The notes under the pieces are model-generated. The model was not told the DNA's origin. It ran no database searches and saw only the letters and a list, made by a program, of their open reading frames with translations. A DNA stretch of 60,551 bases from a virus: the IMG/VR virus record IMGVR_UViG_3300036818_000059, positions 1 to 60,551 of that record; one strand, 5' to 3'. The position numbers and the translations under genes were made by a program. Of the stretch, positions 53,370 through 60,475 are shown piece by piece; position 1 is the first letter of the stretch; each line of letters opens with the position of its first letter.

Positions 53370-53595
53370 GCTCCACCTCGTCGGCCAGGGCCGTGAGTTC
53401 CACGGTGCCCCACACCGCAAGCGGCTGCTCGGGTGCGTGCTGGATGAGCCACGCTAGGACGACGTCCACGGCATCGCGGGCGTCCGGCAGGTACTCGCCT
53501 GTCCGCTGCGTGTCCTCGGGTGACCCGGGTCGCGGCCCGTCGCCGTGCGCCATCCTGTCGGCCAGGGTCCACGCGAGGTCATCCGCGAGCGACAT
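53350..53595 (-). CDS. Hypothetical protein, 81 aa
   Basis: ATG 53595 has AAGGGGA upstream. MSLADDLAWTLADRMAHGDG, RTGEYLPDARDAVDVVLAWL, IQHAPEQPLAVWGTVELTAL. Helical and acidic. Overlaps the C-terminal end of the upstream gene by 17 bases. Unknown. Confidence 0.5.
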   Translation of the reverse strand: MSLADDLAWTLADRMAHGDGPRPGSPEDTQRTGEYLPDARDAVDVVLAWLIQHAPEQPLAVWGTVELTALADEVERGGRAE

Positions 53596-54310
53596 GGCCG
53601 TCCCCTTCCTCGTTCTGCTCGGCGGTGAGTGTCGGCAGGTCAGCGCGCTTGAGTCGGTCGATCTCGGCGGCGATCAGTGCACCTGCCTTGCTCAACTCGC
53701 GGACGCGATCATCGTCGCTGGGCTTGAAGTCGTCCGGGTGCCACGGCCAACCCACGGGCGTACGGACATAGCGATCGCCGCGGTCGTCGCCCGCTCCGGC
53801 GGCCAGCCGGGGTTCCATTGGCCTGAGTCCTCGCGGGAACGCGTAGCACATCGCTGCACGCACCAACTGGTGCTCGCGATAGGCGTCGTCATGCTGAGCC
53901 GTCATCCTTTCGGCCTCGACCTGCCGGCGTCGTTCGGCTGCGATGAGCGTCGCCCCGTCCAGTTCGGTCGGCAGGCGCAGACCACGGGCGAGCAGGGCGT
54001 CCACATCCTCCGCTGCGTCGTCGGCGAAGTTGCGCCATGTGAGGTGGTCGGCCTGGTACTGGCTCTCGTAGCGGCGCAGGTGGTTCGCCGCGACCGCCTC
54101 GATCAGCGCCTCCCGGTCCACTGGAGGGACAGGCGCGGGCAGCTGGGCCTTGGTGCGGCGCGTGTCCATTAGCTTGGCCAGCGCCTCGCTCTGCCGCTCG
54201 TAGGCCGGGCAGTCGAAGGCGTGCATGCCGTTGGGGTCGCCGTTCATCGCCATCTCGCCTACGCAACAGTCCTCGGGCTCGGCTGCTGCGGTGAGGTCGT
54301 CACTGGCCAT
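53579..54310 (-). CDS. Phage protein with RRQ-E-HDD / WPW-FKP motifs, 243 aa
   Basis: ATG 54310. The C-terminal half has TLIAAERRRQVEAERMTAQH with HDDAYREHQLVRAAMCYA, then GWPWHPDDFKPSDDDRVREL, SKAGALIAAEIDRLKRA. This combination defines a large family of phage proteins of unknown function, sometimes fused to other domains. The N-terminal 100 residues carry CCVGEM and FDCPAYERQSEALAKLMDTR. It has a relative in the damaged frame at 55824-56718. Confidence 0.65.
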   Translation of the reverse strand: MASDDLTAAAEPEDCCVGEMAMNGDPNGMHAFDCPAYERQSEALAKLMDTRRTKAQLPAPVPPVDREALIEAVAANHLRRYESQYQADHLTWRNFADDAAEDVDALLARGLRLPTELDGATLIAAERRRQVEAERMTAQHDDAYREHQLVRAAMCYAFPRGLRPMEPRLAAGAGDDRGDRYVRTPVGWPWHPDDFKPSDDDRVRELSKAGALIAAEIDRLKRADLPTLTAEQNEEGDGHVARG

Positions 54311-54578
54311 CGGTGTCCGCCTTTCCATGTCGGGCATTCCACGAGATCAGGACGCGCTGCCCCTCGTCCGTCAGGGCCAGCGGAGCCCGGTAGTCGCCTA
54401 CGATGCGCGCGAGGCCGGCGTGCACGAGGCTCGTCACGGCCCGCTCGGCGTGTCCGTAGGACCCCGGGACCGTGGCGTTGATCCACCATCCGCTCACGCC
54501 CAGTCCGCGCGCGACCAGTTCGACCTCGACGCAGCGGAGCATGGCGTGGCGCAGGGCCGTCCACTTCAGCTCAGCCAT
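54300..54578 (-). CDS. Small winged-helix-like protein, 92 aa
   Basis: ATG 54578; overlaps both neighbours. LRHAMLRCVEVELVARGLGV, GWWINATVPGSYGHAERAVT, SLVHAGLARIVGDYRAPLAL and TDEGQRVLISW fit a winged helix (RAVTSLVHAGL recognition helix and a wing). It could be a regulator of the small-gene block. Modest evidence. Confidence 0.5.
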   Translation of the reverse strand: MAELKWTALRHAMLRCVEVELVARGLGVSGWWINATVPGSYGHAERAVTSLVHAGLARIVGDYRAPLALTDEGQRVLISWNARHGKADTDGQ

Positions 54579-55827
54579 CGGTGGGCTCCTTGGGGTCGTG
54601 TGCCTCCGTACCGGTCCCGGACGAGGAAGCGGGATAGGCGGCGTTGCTGTCCGAGACACGGCCGAAGCAGGCGGCGTGACCCATCTGTCCGCTCGGCTTC
54701 CCGCACCGGCCGCAGTGCCAGTGGCTGCCCGTGGTGACCGTCCGGCAGCGCTCGCACCAGCCGCCATTCGCTGCCCGCAGAAGGGCGTACGGCTGCTCCT
54801 GTGGTTCGGGTTGGGCGGCAGGCGCGGGGGCATGTTGAAGCGGGCTTGCATTCTCGGCGGCTGGCGCGATCTTGTGGCTGGGGATCGGCATGTGGTAGCC
54901 GATGCACACGCCACCGACCGTTGGACACTCGACGTGGACGTTCTCGTACCGGCCTTCCGGGCAGTCGCAGGAGCGGGCGTCGGCGTCATGCCGGGTGCAC
55001 CACGGAATGATCTCCGGGTCCTCGCGCTCAGCCTCGGCGTGCACGTCCTGCGTGAGGTGTTCCCACGAGCGGAGCACGGACGGCAGCGCGCGCGGCGGCT
55101 CGGCGGGTTGGGTGGCCGGAGCGGGCCAGTGGCCGGGCACGTCGCAGCGGCCATCGAACAGCTCGCCGTAGATGTGATGTGATCCCTGCTCGGTGCACGG
55201 GCCGAACGCCCGCATCGCGAAGTCGGGGCTCGGCGGTTCGGCGGGTTGGGTGGCCACACCCCGCCACGTGCGAATAGCGTCCGCCCACTCCTCGTAGGTC
55301 GAGTTGTCCGGTGCCAGACCTTCGAGCGCGTCGAGGACCGTGAGCACGCCATCGTGGTAGGTGCTGGCCAGATTGGCTGTGTCGTCCACCTCGGCCTCCA
55401 GGGCATCCACACGGGCACGGGCAGCGGCCAGGTCGGAGGTCAACTTGACGCAGTAGTCGTTGTACTCCTCGGTGTGTTCCCGCGCCTCGTCCCGCTCGGC
55501 CAGCAGCTCGTCCAGCTCGCGTCGGTCCTCGGCACTGTCGATCAGCAGGGCGTCCCACTCGGACCGCAGCTCCGCTACCCACTCGATCAGCTCGTCCATC
55601 GTCTTGTCGTGGCCAGCGAGCAGAACGGTCGCCAGCTTGATCCGCTGCGCCTCCTGCTCGCGGTCCCGCTCGGCCAGCAGCGGCGACACCACGGCCTCGT
55701 CCACAATGCGCGCGATCTCCGCGTAGTCGATGTCCAACGTGTCGTTGACCGGATCGATGGTCGTGAACTCGCTCGGGCACTCCTGCAACGCCAGCACGAT
55801 CGCGTCGCGTGTTTCGTCGGTTGTCAC
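54571..55827 (-). CDS. Coiled-coil protein with C-terminal zinc fingers, 418 aa
   Basis: GTG 55827 overlaps a stop in the shifted frame of the upstream gene by four bases. Residues 10-55 (VLALQECPSEFTTIDPVNDT) are followed by a coiled coil (DSAEDRRELDELLAERDEAR, DLAAARARVDALEAEVDDTA) and a Pro-rich part with internal repeats (ATQPAEPP twice). The end has WCTRHDADARSCDCPEGRY and WCERCRTVTTGSHWHCGRCG, a double zinc ribbon. Its frame is continuous with the upstream gene. Confidence 0.6.
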   Translation of the reverse strand: MTTDETRDAIVLALQECPSEFTTIDPVNDTLDIDYAEIARIVDEAVVSPLLAERDREQEAQRIKLATVLLAGHDKTMDELIEWVAELRSEWDALLIDSAEDRRELDELLAERDEAREHTEEYNDYCVKLTSDLAAARARVDALEAEVDDTANLASTYHDGVLTVLDALEGLAPDNSTYEEWADAIRTWRGVATQPAEPPSPDFAMRAFGPCTEQGSHHIYGELFDGRCDVPGHWPAPATQPAEPPRALPSVLRSWEHLTQDVHAEAEREDPEIIPWCTRHDADARSCDCPEGRYENVHVECPTVGGVCIGYHMPIPSHKIAPAAENASPLQHAPAPAAQPEPQEQPYALLRAANGGWCERCRTVTTGSHWHCGRCGKPSGQMGHAACFGRVSDSNAAYPASSSGTGTEAHDPKEPTDG

Positions 55828-56718
55828 CGGCCAGCCTCCCCAGGATCGTTCGCCAGCATCTTCTCTACATCGCGAGGCCAGACACCCGCGTCTTCCTCCG
55901 CCTTGCGCCGACCCGACAGCCTCGTCAGCCAGTCGATGTAGCCGTCCAGCTTCCGTCTCGCGGCCAAGGCGTCCTTCAGTTCGCACTCGATCGCCTCCGG
56001 GGCCGCGTAGACATCGAAGCGGCATTCCTTCGTAGCTGATCGCAGCCTCTACGAACGCCACGGGAAGGTGGCCCGCGTCGTGCGTGGCGTCGTATCCCTC
56101 GGCCTCGATCTGCCTCTGCCGCTCGGCCGCGATCAGTTCGGCTCCCGTCAGTGCGGCCTCGTCGTCCGGCTGTGCCGCGATCTCCACCATCAGCGGCGGC
56201 GCGAAGTTGCCGAGGTACTTCACGGTGCCGTCGATGCGGCGTCGACCCTCATGGACAGTGACGGCATCGCCAGCATGAAGTGCGCCCGCGATCCACCGGC
56301 GCCGGATGCGTTCCGCCACGGCCCGCATGAGGGTCTTGTTCTGCTCGGGCACGTCCGCCCAGGGCTTCGCCGACGCCTCCCGCGTCTTGTATCCGAAGTC
56401 GGGAGCCAGGCGTTCGTAGGTCTCGTGGAACGCGCGGGCCACGTCCTCAGCGGTCGGCGTCTCGTCCGAGGCCGGCACTGTGGAACGCAGCTCGGCCACG
56501 CGCGAGTCCGGCTGTGCCGCTGGGGCAGCGGCAGGCTCGTCGTCGTAGCCACCCACCGCGTCCAACAGCTCGTGGTAGCCGGGCAGGGCCTGGTCGTGGT
56601 CGCCGTCGTACAGGTACGTCTCGGCGATGTCCCGGATCTTGTCGCGGTCCACGGGCTGTGCCTCCGCTCGTTCGGTTGGGTTGGGGTTGGCGGTGGGGCC
56701 AGCCGGGTCGGGGATCAT
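55824..56718 (-). pseudogene. Frameshifted paralogue of the RRQ-E-HDD phage family
   Basis: From ATG 56718 (4-nt overlap with the methyltransferase) the frame encodes AETYLYDGDHDQALPGYHEL, ARAFHETYERLAPDFGYKTR and the family block ELIAAERQRQIEAEGYDATH, then AISYEG. After about 56028 good coding continues only in the +1 frame (ECRFDVYAAPEAIECELKDA, KLDGYIDWLTRLSGRRKAEE), ending at 55824. Skipping one G in GAAGGAATG restores S-Y-E-E-C-R-F. Mutation, sequencing error or recoding are all possible. Confidence 0.55.
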
Positions 56719-57890
56719 GCCGCGGTCCTCTCGATCAGTTCGGGCAACATCGCCCGGTACGCCAACAGGGCTTGGGCCGGCACGACGCCGTTGCCCAGCA
56801 GATGCAGTTGCTCGTTGCGGGACAGGCCGGCGACTTCGGTGACCCATCCGGCGGGCAGGCCCATCAGCCACTCCACGAACACGGGGTTCAACTGGCGTCC
56901 GCCTCGTCGTCCCACAACGACAGGGTCAGGTGCGGGTCGACCGAGGACGAGCTCCCAGCGGCGGACGGCGGGCCCGTACGGTCCCCATGCCAGCTCGGGG
57001 GCAGCTCGTCCCAGCTCGTGAACTCCCTCGGCAGGATGCCGTTCGCGATCTCCACCGCTTGGTCCAGCGACGGCGACGAGCGACTGGTCGGACTGAGCGC
57101 CGCACCGCGACTGGTCCGGGTCGCCGACACTCGATGGGTTGGCAACAGAGGGTCGGCCGGCACTGCGGTCCCATCCCAGACCTCCCGGGCGATCCCCGTC
57201 AGCAGCAGCTCGTCCGAGCGGGCCCCGCCCCGTGCCGCTCTCGTCCCATCCGCATCGGCCACCGTCGTGGTCGGCAGGAGTTTCGCGATCGCGTCGTCGA
57301 GGTTCCGCTTGCCCTGCGCAAAACGCTTCGCCGCCGTCTTGCTCGACATGCTCCTCGATGAGTGATCCCCATCCCTCGCCTGCGCGGTCGGCAGCAACGG
57401 CGAGGATGAAGCACCGCTCGCGACGGTGGGGAGCACCAGCGTCGGACGCTCGTACACAGCGCCATTCCGCATCGAACCCCAGCGCGGCCAGGTCACCGGC
57501 GGCTCGGGCAAGCTCTCCGGCCACAACGATGCGACTGACGTTTTCCAGGAGCACGATGCGGGGTCGTAGGTCGCGAATGGCTCGCGCGACCGCGGGCCAG
57601 ATAGCTCGCTCATCCTCGGTTCCCTTCTGCTTGCCGGCTGAGCTGAATGGCTGGCAGGGCCATCCCGCGGTGAGCCAGTCGATCCGCCCGGCCCACGGCG
57701 CCCAGTCGGCTGTGGTGATGTCTCCGACGTTCGGCACGCCGGGCCAGTGGGCGTCGAGGACGCGGCAGGCGGGCTGGTACTGCTCGCCGTGCACGACGAC
57801 GTCTCCGCCGAGCAGCTCGCGTGCCGCCCGATCGAGGCCGCCGTAGCCACTGCAGAGCGACGCGCCGGCGAGGGTGTCGCTGTCGCTCAT
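56715..57890 (-). CDS. DNA cytosine-5 methyltransferase
   Basis: 391 aa, Dcm-type. Motif I LCSGYGGLD (residues 12-20), motif IV with the catalytic Cys GWPCQPFS (76-83), motif VI ENV (116-118), motif VIII RRERCF. After a long variable target-recognition region come WGPYGPAVRRWELVLGRPAP, LNPVFVEWLMGLPAGWVTE and NEQLHLLGNGVVPAQA (motifs IX-X). It would methylate phage DNA, protecting against restriction. No cognate nuclease is visible. Residues 93-334 overlap another gene in a different frame. Confidence 0.9.
   Translation of the reverse strand: MSDSDTLAGASLCSGYGGLDRAARELLGGDVVVHGEQYQPACRVLDAHWPGVPNVGDITTADWAPWAGRIDWLTAGWPCQPFSSAGKQKGTEDERAIWPAVARAIRDLRPRIVLLENVSRIVVAGELARAAGDLAALGFDAEWRCVRASDAGAPHRRERCFILAVAADRAGEGWGSLIEEHVEQDGGEAFCAGQAEPRRRDRETPADHDGGRCGWDESGTGRGPLGRAAADGDRPGGLGWDRSAGRPSVANPSSVGDPDQSRCGAQSDQSLVAVAGPSGGDRERHPAEGVHELGRAAPELAWGPYGPAVRRWELVLGRPAPDPVVVGRRGGRQLNPVFVEWLMGLPAGWVTEVAGLSRNEQLHLLGNGVVPAQALLAYRAMLPELIERTAA
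56888..57613 (-). CDS. Gene nested in the methyltransferase (REPFATYDP family)
   Basis: 241 aa from ATG 57613, with AAGGGA seven bases upstream, read in the +1 frame of the methyltransferase. The sequence MSELSGPRSREPFATYDPAS, TWPRWGSMRNGAVYERPTLV, ASGASSSPLLPTAQARDGD, LLPTTTVADADGTRAARGGA and RSDELLLTGIAREVW resembles a family found next to phage cytosine methyltransferases, with repeated LLPT blocks. Both frames look conserved, so this is likely true dual coding. Function unknown. Confidence 0.6.
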   Translation of the reverse strand: MSELSGPRSREPFATYDPASCSWKTSVASLWPESLPEPPVTWPRWGSMRNGAVYERPTLVLPTVASGASSSPLLPTAQARDGDHSSRSMSSKTAAKRFAQGKRNLDDAIAKLLPTTTVADADGTRAARGGARSDELLLTGIAREVWDGTAVPADPLLPTHRVSATRTSRGAALSPTSRSSPSLDQAVEIANGILPREFTSWDELPPSWHGDRTGPPSAAGSSSSVDPHLTLSLWDDEADAS

Positions 57891-57911
57891 CGGTCCTCCA
57901 GGTCCCGGGGT

Positions 57912-57940
57912 GTCCCGGCTCGGGGGTGGCGAGCCGGGAC
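57912..57940 (-). terminator. Hairpin cassette, copy A
   Basis: GTCCCGGCTCG (57912-57922) and CGAGCCGGGAC (57930-57940) form an 11-bp stem with a 7-nt loop. An identical hairpin with similar flanks is at 59258-59286. It lies between two leftward genes and probably terminates or processes transcripts. Confidence 0.6.
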
Positions 57941-57950
57941 GGGCGGGGGG

Positions 57951-58271
57951 TCAGGAGGTGGGCTCGGCGCGCAGTTGGCCAGCGGTGCGTTCGAGGTCGC
58001 CGATGATCTCCTCGACGTCCTGCGGCAGGTGGATGCCCAGATCCGCGAGCCGGTTGTCCAGGGCTCGCAGGCTGTCCGCCAAGCGCAGACGGTCGGCCGC
58101 GACGATCAGCGGGGCCGCTACGCGCACGGCCTCCATGATCAGACCCGAGACGTTGTCGTCCTCCAGCACGGATGCGTGGTAGTCGGCCTTGACCGCGGCG
58201 GCAATCCGGGCCAGCGGGATCGCCTCGGCGATCGCGCGCCCTGCCTCGTCCGGGATGGTGATCTCGCTCAT
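57951..58271 (-). CDS. Hypothetical protein, 106 aa
   Basis: ATG 58271 follows GAGGACCG. MSEITIPDEAGRAIAEAIPL, ARIAAAVKADYHASVLEDDN, RVAAPLIVAADRLRLADSLR, DLGIHLPQDVEEIIGDLER. Helical, acidic; the opening resembles other small actinophage proteins. Its start context (TCATCGGTCCTC) is reused by the methyltransferase gene. Unknown function. Confidence 0.55.
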   Translation of the reverse strand: MSEITIPDEAGRAIAEAIPLARIAAAVKADYHASVLEDDNVSGLIMEAVRVAAPLIVAADRLRLADSLRALDNRLADLGIHLPQDVEEIIGDLERTAGQLRAEPTS

Positions 58272-58300
58272 CGGTCCTCGTTTCGGTCGGGGTGCCGCGC

Positions 58301-58684
58301 TCAGGCAGCGAGGAGAGCATTGGCCAGTTCGCGGCAGCCGGTCGGCACCATGTCCGCTCCGTCGTGCCACTTGCGCCGCATCCGGGCGATCAGACGCCCG
58401 TACGGCACCGAGCAGTAGCCCTCCCGCCAGTGCTCGACCAGTTCGTCCAGCAGGTCACCGAGCGGCCATCCGTGACACATCACGGACATCACCTCGGAGG
58501 CGGCGTCGCAGTGCTGGCAGATCTTGTGTTCCTCCCACCTGCCGCCGCAGTGGCCCTTGATCCGCAGGTAGGGCTCGCCGGTCTGGATCGTGCGGCCACA
58601 CTCGGTGCAGCAGTGGCTCTTGTGAGCGAGGGGCCTCGTCTCGGTGACCACGTCCCACGGATCGCAGTCCTCTACTCGACACAT
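58301..58684 (-). CDS. Zinc-ribbon protein, 127 aa
   Basis: ATG 58684 with AAGGAA upstream. SHCCTECGRTIQTGEPYLRI with ICQHCDAASEVMSVMCHG gives two CxxC pairs 35 residues apart. The C-terminal half is helical (LDELVEHWREGYCSVPYGRL). Such 'CxxC-beta-CxxC' proteins are common phage orphans, probably binding nucleic acid. Confidence 0.65.
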   Translation of the reverse strand: MCRVEDCDPWDVVTETRPLAHKSHCCTECGRTIQTGEPYLRIKGHCGGRWEEHKICQHCDAASEVMSVMCHGWPLGDLLDELVEHWREGYCSVPYGRLIARMRRKWHDGADMVPTGCRELANALLAA

Positions 58685-58701
58685 GATCGGGTTCCTTTCG
58701 C

Positions 58702-58885
58702 GGGGTGCCGCGCTCAGCGGTCGGCGGGGTGCCTCGTGCCCGGGGGAAGTCGGGCACGAGGCGGGTCGGTCACTTGCGCTTCGGGTCCTGCTTCTCCTGC
58801 TGCTTGCGGTTCCATTCCTGGGCGCCGCGCACGATGCCGTCGAACATCGGGTCGGGCTTGTCTTGCTTGGCCATGTCGGTCTCCT
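58702..58885. repeat. 184-bp duplicated unit, copy 1
   Basis: Matches 59641-59824 with only three differences that I can see. The unit includes a 12-bp hairpin (GCCTCGTGCCCG at 58731-58742 with CGGGCACGAGGC at 58751-58762) and the complete 34-codon gene with its ribosome site. The same opening GGGGTGCCGCGCTCAG also occurs at about 58290-58305. Confidence 0.9.
58770..58874 (-). CDS. Duplicated 34-aa miniprotein, copy 1
   Basis: ATG 58874 with GAGGAG a few bases upstream. MAKQDKPDPMFDGIVRGAQE then WNRKQQEKQDPKRK: a charged helix with a short hydrophobic face. A second copy (59709-59813) differs by Gln4 to Glu. Near-identical duplicates with a conserved ribosome site suggest the peptide is expressed. 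About 120 bases of the gap before the next gene (58886-59008) show only a doubtful 20-codon frame. Confidence 0.65.
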   Translation of the reverse strand: MAKQDKPDPMFDGIVRGAQEWNRKQQEKQDPKRK

Positions 58886-59008
58886 CGGTGTGTCGTGCTC
58901 TGCGTTCGTTGAGCGGTCGGTCTCGGTGGGTGGCCACGGGTCATCAGGGCCAGGAGATGTCGAGCCACAGCAGACGGCCGTGCGCGGACGACTGGTGGGC
59001 GGACATGC

Positions 59009-59197
59009 TCACGGCAGGACGGTCACGTCGGCGCGGTCGAGGTCGGCCACGGTCTCGGTGGTCCAGTCCTCCGGGTCGCGCGGCGAGGCGAACCGGACGC
59101 GCCGCTGGGATTCGTCGCCCACGTCGCAGTTCGGGTGGTGCCCGGCCTGAGGCGCACCCTCGTACGGGTACTCGCAGGTGCACTCGGGCTCGGTCAC
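59009..59197 (-). CDS. Hypothetical Cys-containing protein, 62 aa
   Basis: GTG 59197. The sequence TEPECTCEYPYEGAPQAGHH then PNCDVGDESQRRVRFASPRD; the CTCEYPYEG...HHPNC arrangement recurs in actinophage proteins and is probably a zinc site. The family-like pattern seems to extend upstream (WHVYRITAV), but a TGA lies just before it, so the true start is uncertain or the gene was trimmed. Confidence 0.5.
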   Translation of the reverse strand: MTEPECTCEYPYEGAPQAGHHPNCDVGDESQRRVRFASPRDPEDWTTETVADLDRADVTVLP

Positions 59198-59257
59198 GGC
59201 GGTGATGCGGTAGACGTGCCACTGTGGTCATTCGGTCGATCCTCCAGGTCTCGGGGT

Positions 59258-59286
59258 GTCCCGGCTCGGGGGTGGCGAGCCGGGAC
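59258..59286 (-). terminator. Hairpin cassette, copy B
   Basis: GTCCCGGCTCG (59258-59268) and CGAGCCGGGAC (59276-59286), identical to the hairpin at 57912-57940, with flanks (CCTCCAGGTC upstream, GGGGGTCAGG downstream) also shared. Confidence 0.6.
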
Positions 59287-59296
59287 GGGCAGGGGG

Positions 59297-59611
59297 TCAG
59301 GGGGTGGCGGGCGTGATGGTCGACTTCCAATGAGGCATCGCGGCGTGGCGTCCGTCCCACAGGACGTAGGCCATGTCGTCCTTGAATCTGGTGATCGTTC
59401 CGATCGCGGTGGTCTGCCCGACGTGCGTGACTCGGTCTCCGACCGCCAGCTCGCGCGGGGTGTCGTTGTCGATGTGCGGTTTGTCGGCGCCCTCGCCGCC
59501 GCCCAGCAGGCCCTCGTCGCGCAGTGCTTGAGCGATGTCCTGCGCCAGTCCGTCGTGGCTCGGCATATAGGTCTCGATGATGCGTGCGGCCTTGTCGGTG
59601 TTGTCGGTCAT
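59297..59611 (-). CDS. Hypothetical protein, 104 aa
   Basis: ATG 59611 has GAGAGGA upstream. The N-terminal 35 residues are helical (ARIIETYMPSHDGLAQDIAQ). The C-terminal half is a small beta barrel (RELAVGDRVTHVGQTTAIGT, ITRFKDDMAYVLWDGRHAAM) of the KOW/SH3 type, often nucleic-acid or protein binding. Function unknown. Confidence 0.55.
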   Translation of the reverse strand: MTDNTDKAARIIETYMPSHDGLAQDIAQALRDEGLLGGGEGADKPHIDNDTPRELAVGDRVTHVGQTTAIGTITRFKDDMAYVLWDGRHAAMPHWKSTITPATP

Positions 59612-59640
59612 CGGGGTGTCCTCTCGGGTCGGCAGGGTTC

Positions 59641-59824
59641 GGGGTGCCGCGCTCAGCGGGCGGCGGGGTGCCTCGTGCCCGGGGGAAGTCAGGCACGAGG
59701 CGGGTCGGTCACTTGCGCTTCGGGTCCTGCTTCTCCTGCTGCTTGCGGTTCCATTCCTGGGCGCCGCGCACGATGCCGTCGAACATCGGGTCGGGCTTGT
59801 CTTCCTTGGCCATGTCGGTCTCCT
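59641..59824. repeat. 184-bp duplicated unit, copy 2
   Basis: Near-identical to 58702-58885, offset 939 bases. The hairpin GCCTCGTGCCCG (59670-59681) with CAGGCACGAGGC (59690-59701) carries one change that weakens the stem. Recent duplication is implied. Confidence 0.9.
59709..59813 (-). CDS. Duplicated 34-aa miniprotein, copy 2
   Basis: ATG 59813 with GGAGAC upstream (AAGGAGA). MAKEDKPDPMFDGIVRGAQE then WNRKQQEKQDPKRK. Only residue 4 differs from copy 1. Followed leftward by its own copy of the hairpin. Confidence 0.65.
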   Translation of the reverse strand: MAKEDKPDPMFDGIVRGAQEWNRKQQEKQDPKRK

Positions 59825-59853
59825 TCGGCTACTTCGTGGTGCGTGTCGGGGGT

Positions 59854-59898
59854 GGCTGGGCACCCGGTCCGATGGGGGGTGAGCCCGGGTGCCCAGCC
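59854..59898 (-). terminator. 14-bp hairpin between small genes
   Basis: GGCTGGGCACCCGG (59854-59867) and CCGGGTGCCCAGCC (59885-59898) form a perfect 14-bp stem with a 17-nt loop, between the genes at 59936 and 59813. Confidence 0.6.
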
Positions 59899-59935
59899 GT
59901 GCCGGGAGTCGGCGGACTCCAGCGGCGGAGGGAGG

Positions 59936-60148
59936 TCAGGAAGGCTCCAGTTCGCTCGGCTCTGGCATGCCCGGCTCGGTCTCCCACTCGCGGCGCTGGA
60001 TCGACGTGTCGACCTGGTACAGAGCTGAGTCGATGTCGTTCCACGCACCGGACGAGCCGAAGCCGACGTCCTGCCAGTCCTCGTTGCCCGTGTTGCGCTG
60101 GATCGTGAACTCGATCCGGTACTCGGCAGTCTCGGTGGTGGCGCTCAT
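59936..60148 (-). CDS. Hypothetical protein, 70 aa
   Basis: ATG 60148 follows GAGGAGAGAC. MSATTETAEYRIEFTIQRNT then GNEDWQDVGFGSSGAWNDID and SALYQVDTSIQRREWETEPG: a beta-alpha-beta fold seen in many small actinophage proteins. Shares its TGAGGAGAGAC ribosome-site context with the next upstream gene, another reused cassette. Confidence 0.55.
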   Translation of the reverse strand: MSATTETAEYRIEFTIQRNTGNEDWQDVGFGSSGAWNDIDSALYQVDTSIQRREWETEPGMPEPSELEPS

Positions 60149-60156
60149 GTCTCTCC

Positions 60157-60393
60157 TCAGTGGTCGGTCGGGTCGTAGGGGACGCCGAGCTGTTCGAACT
60201 CGCGCTTCAGGGCGTCTTCCTGGTGCCGTGCGCCCGCGCTGCCAGCGTCGAACCGGTCGGAGTAGGCGTCGTCGCTGATCCAGCCGCAGTCGCACACGGC
60301 CTCGTGGCGGCGACCGACCGGTCGCGTGGACACCTTGTGCTGGTCGTAGACGCTCAGCGCCGCGACCTCTCGCAGGGTTGAGTCGGATACCAC
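60157..60393 (-). CDS. Hypothetical protein, 78 aa
   Basis: GTG 60393 has GAGGAGAGACCC upstream. It has VVSDSTLREVAALSVYDQHK, HEAVCDCGWISDDAYSDRFD and RHQEDALKREFEQLGVPYDP. The CDCGW element followed by a helix with a conserved His is typical of small actinophage proteins that may bind zinc. Function unknown. Confidence 0.55.
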   Translation of the reverse strand: MVSDSTLREVAALSVYDQHKVSTRPVGRRHEAVCDCGWISDDAYSDRFDAGSAGARHQEDALKREFEQLGVPYDPTDH

Positions 60394-60442
60394 GGGTCTC
60401 TCCTCAGCGGTCGGTGTGCGGGTCGGTCGGACTGCCAGGGCC

Positions 60443-60463
60443 GTGCCCGTCACACTCGGGCAC
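60443..60463 (-). terminator. Short hairpin near right edge
   Basis: GTGCCCG (60443-60449) and CGGGCAC (60457-60463) form a 7-bp stem with a 7-nt loop, 13 bases beyond the stop of the edge gene. Confidence 0.45.
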
Positions 60464-60475
60464 GACGCCAAGCGG

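Noticed and set aside
54571-56871. One 766-codon protein
   Set aside because: The open frame joins a methyltransferase overlap, a damaged gene, an out-of-frame stretch (about 55830-56025) and a separate coiled-coil gene with its own GTG and 4-nt overlap.
58944-59006. 20-codon gene between the duplicated units
   Set aside because: Overlaps the upstream stop by one codon arrangement but has no ribosome site and too little sequence to judge.
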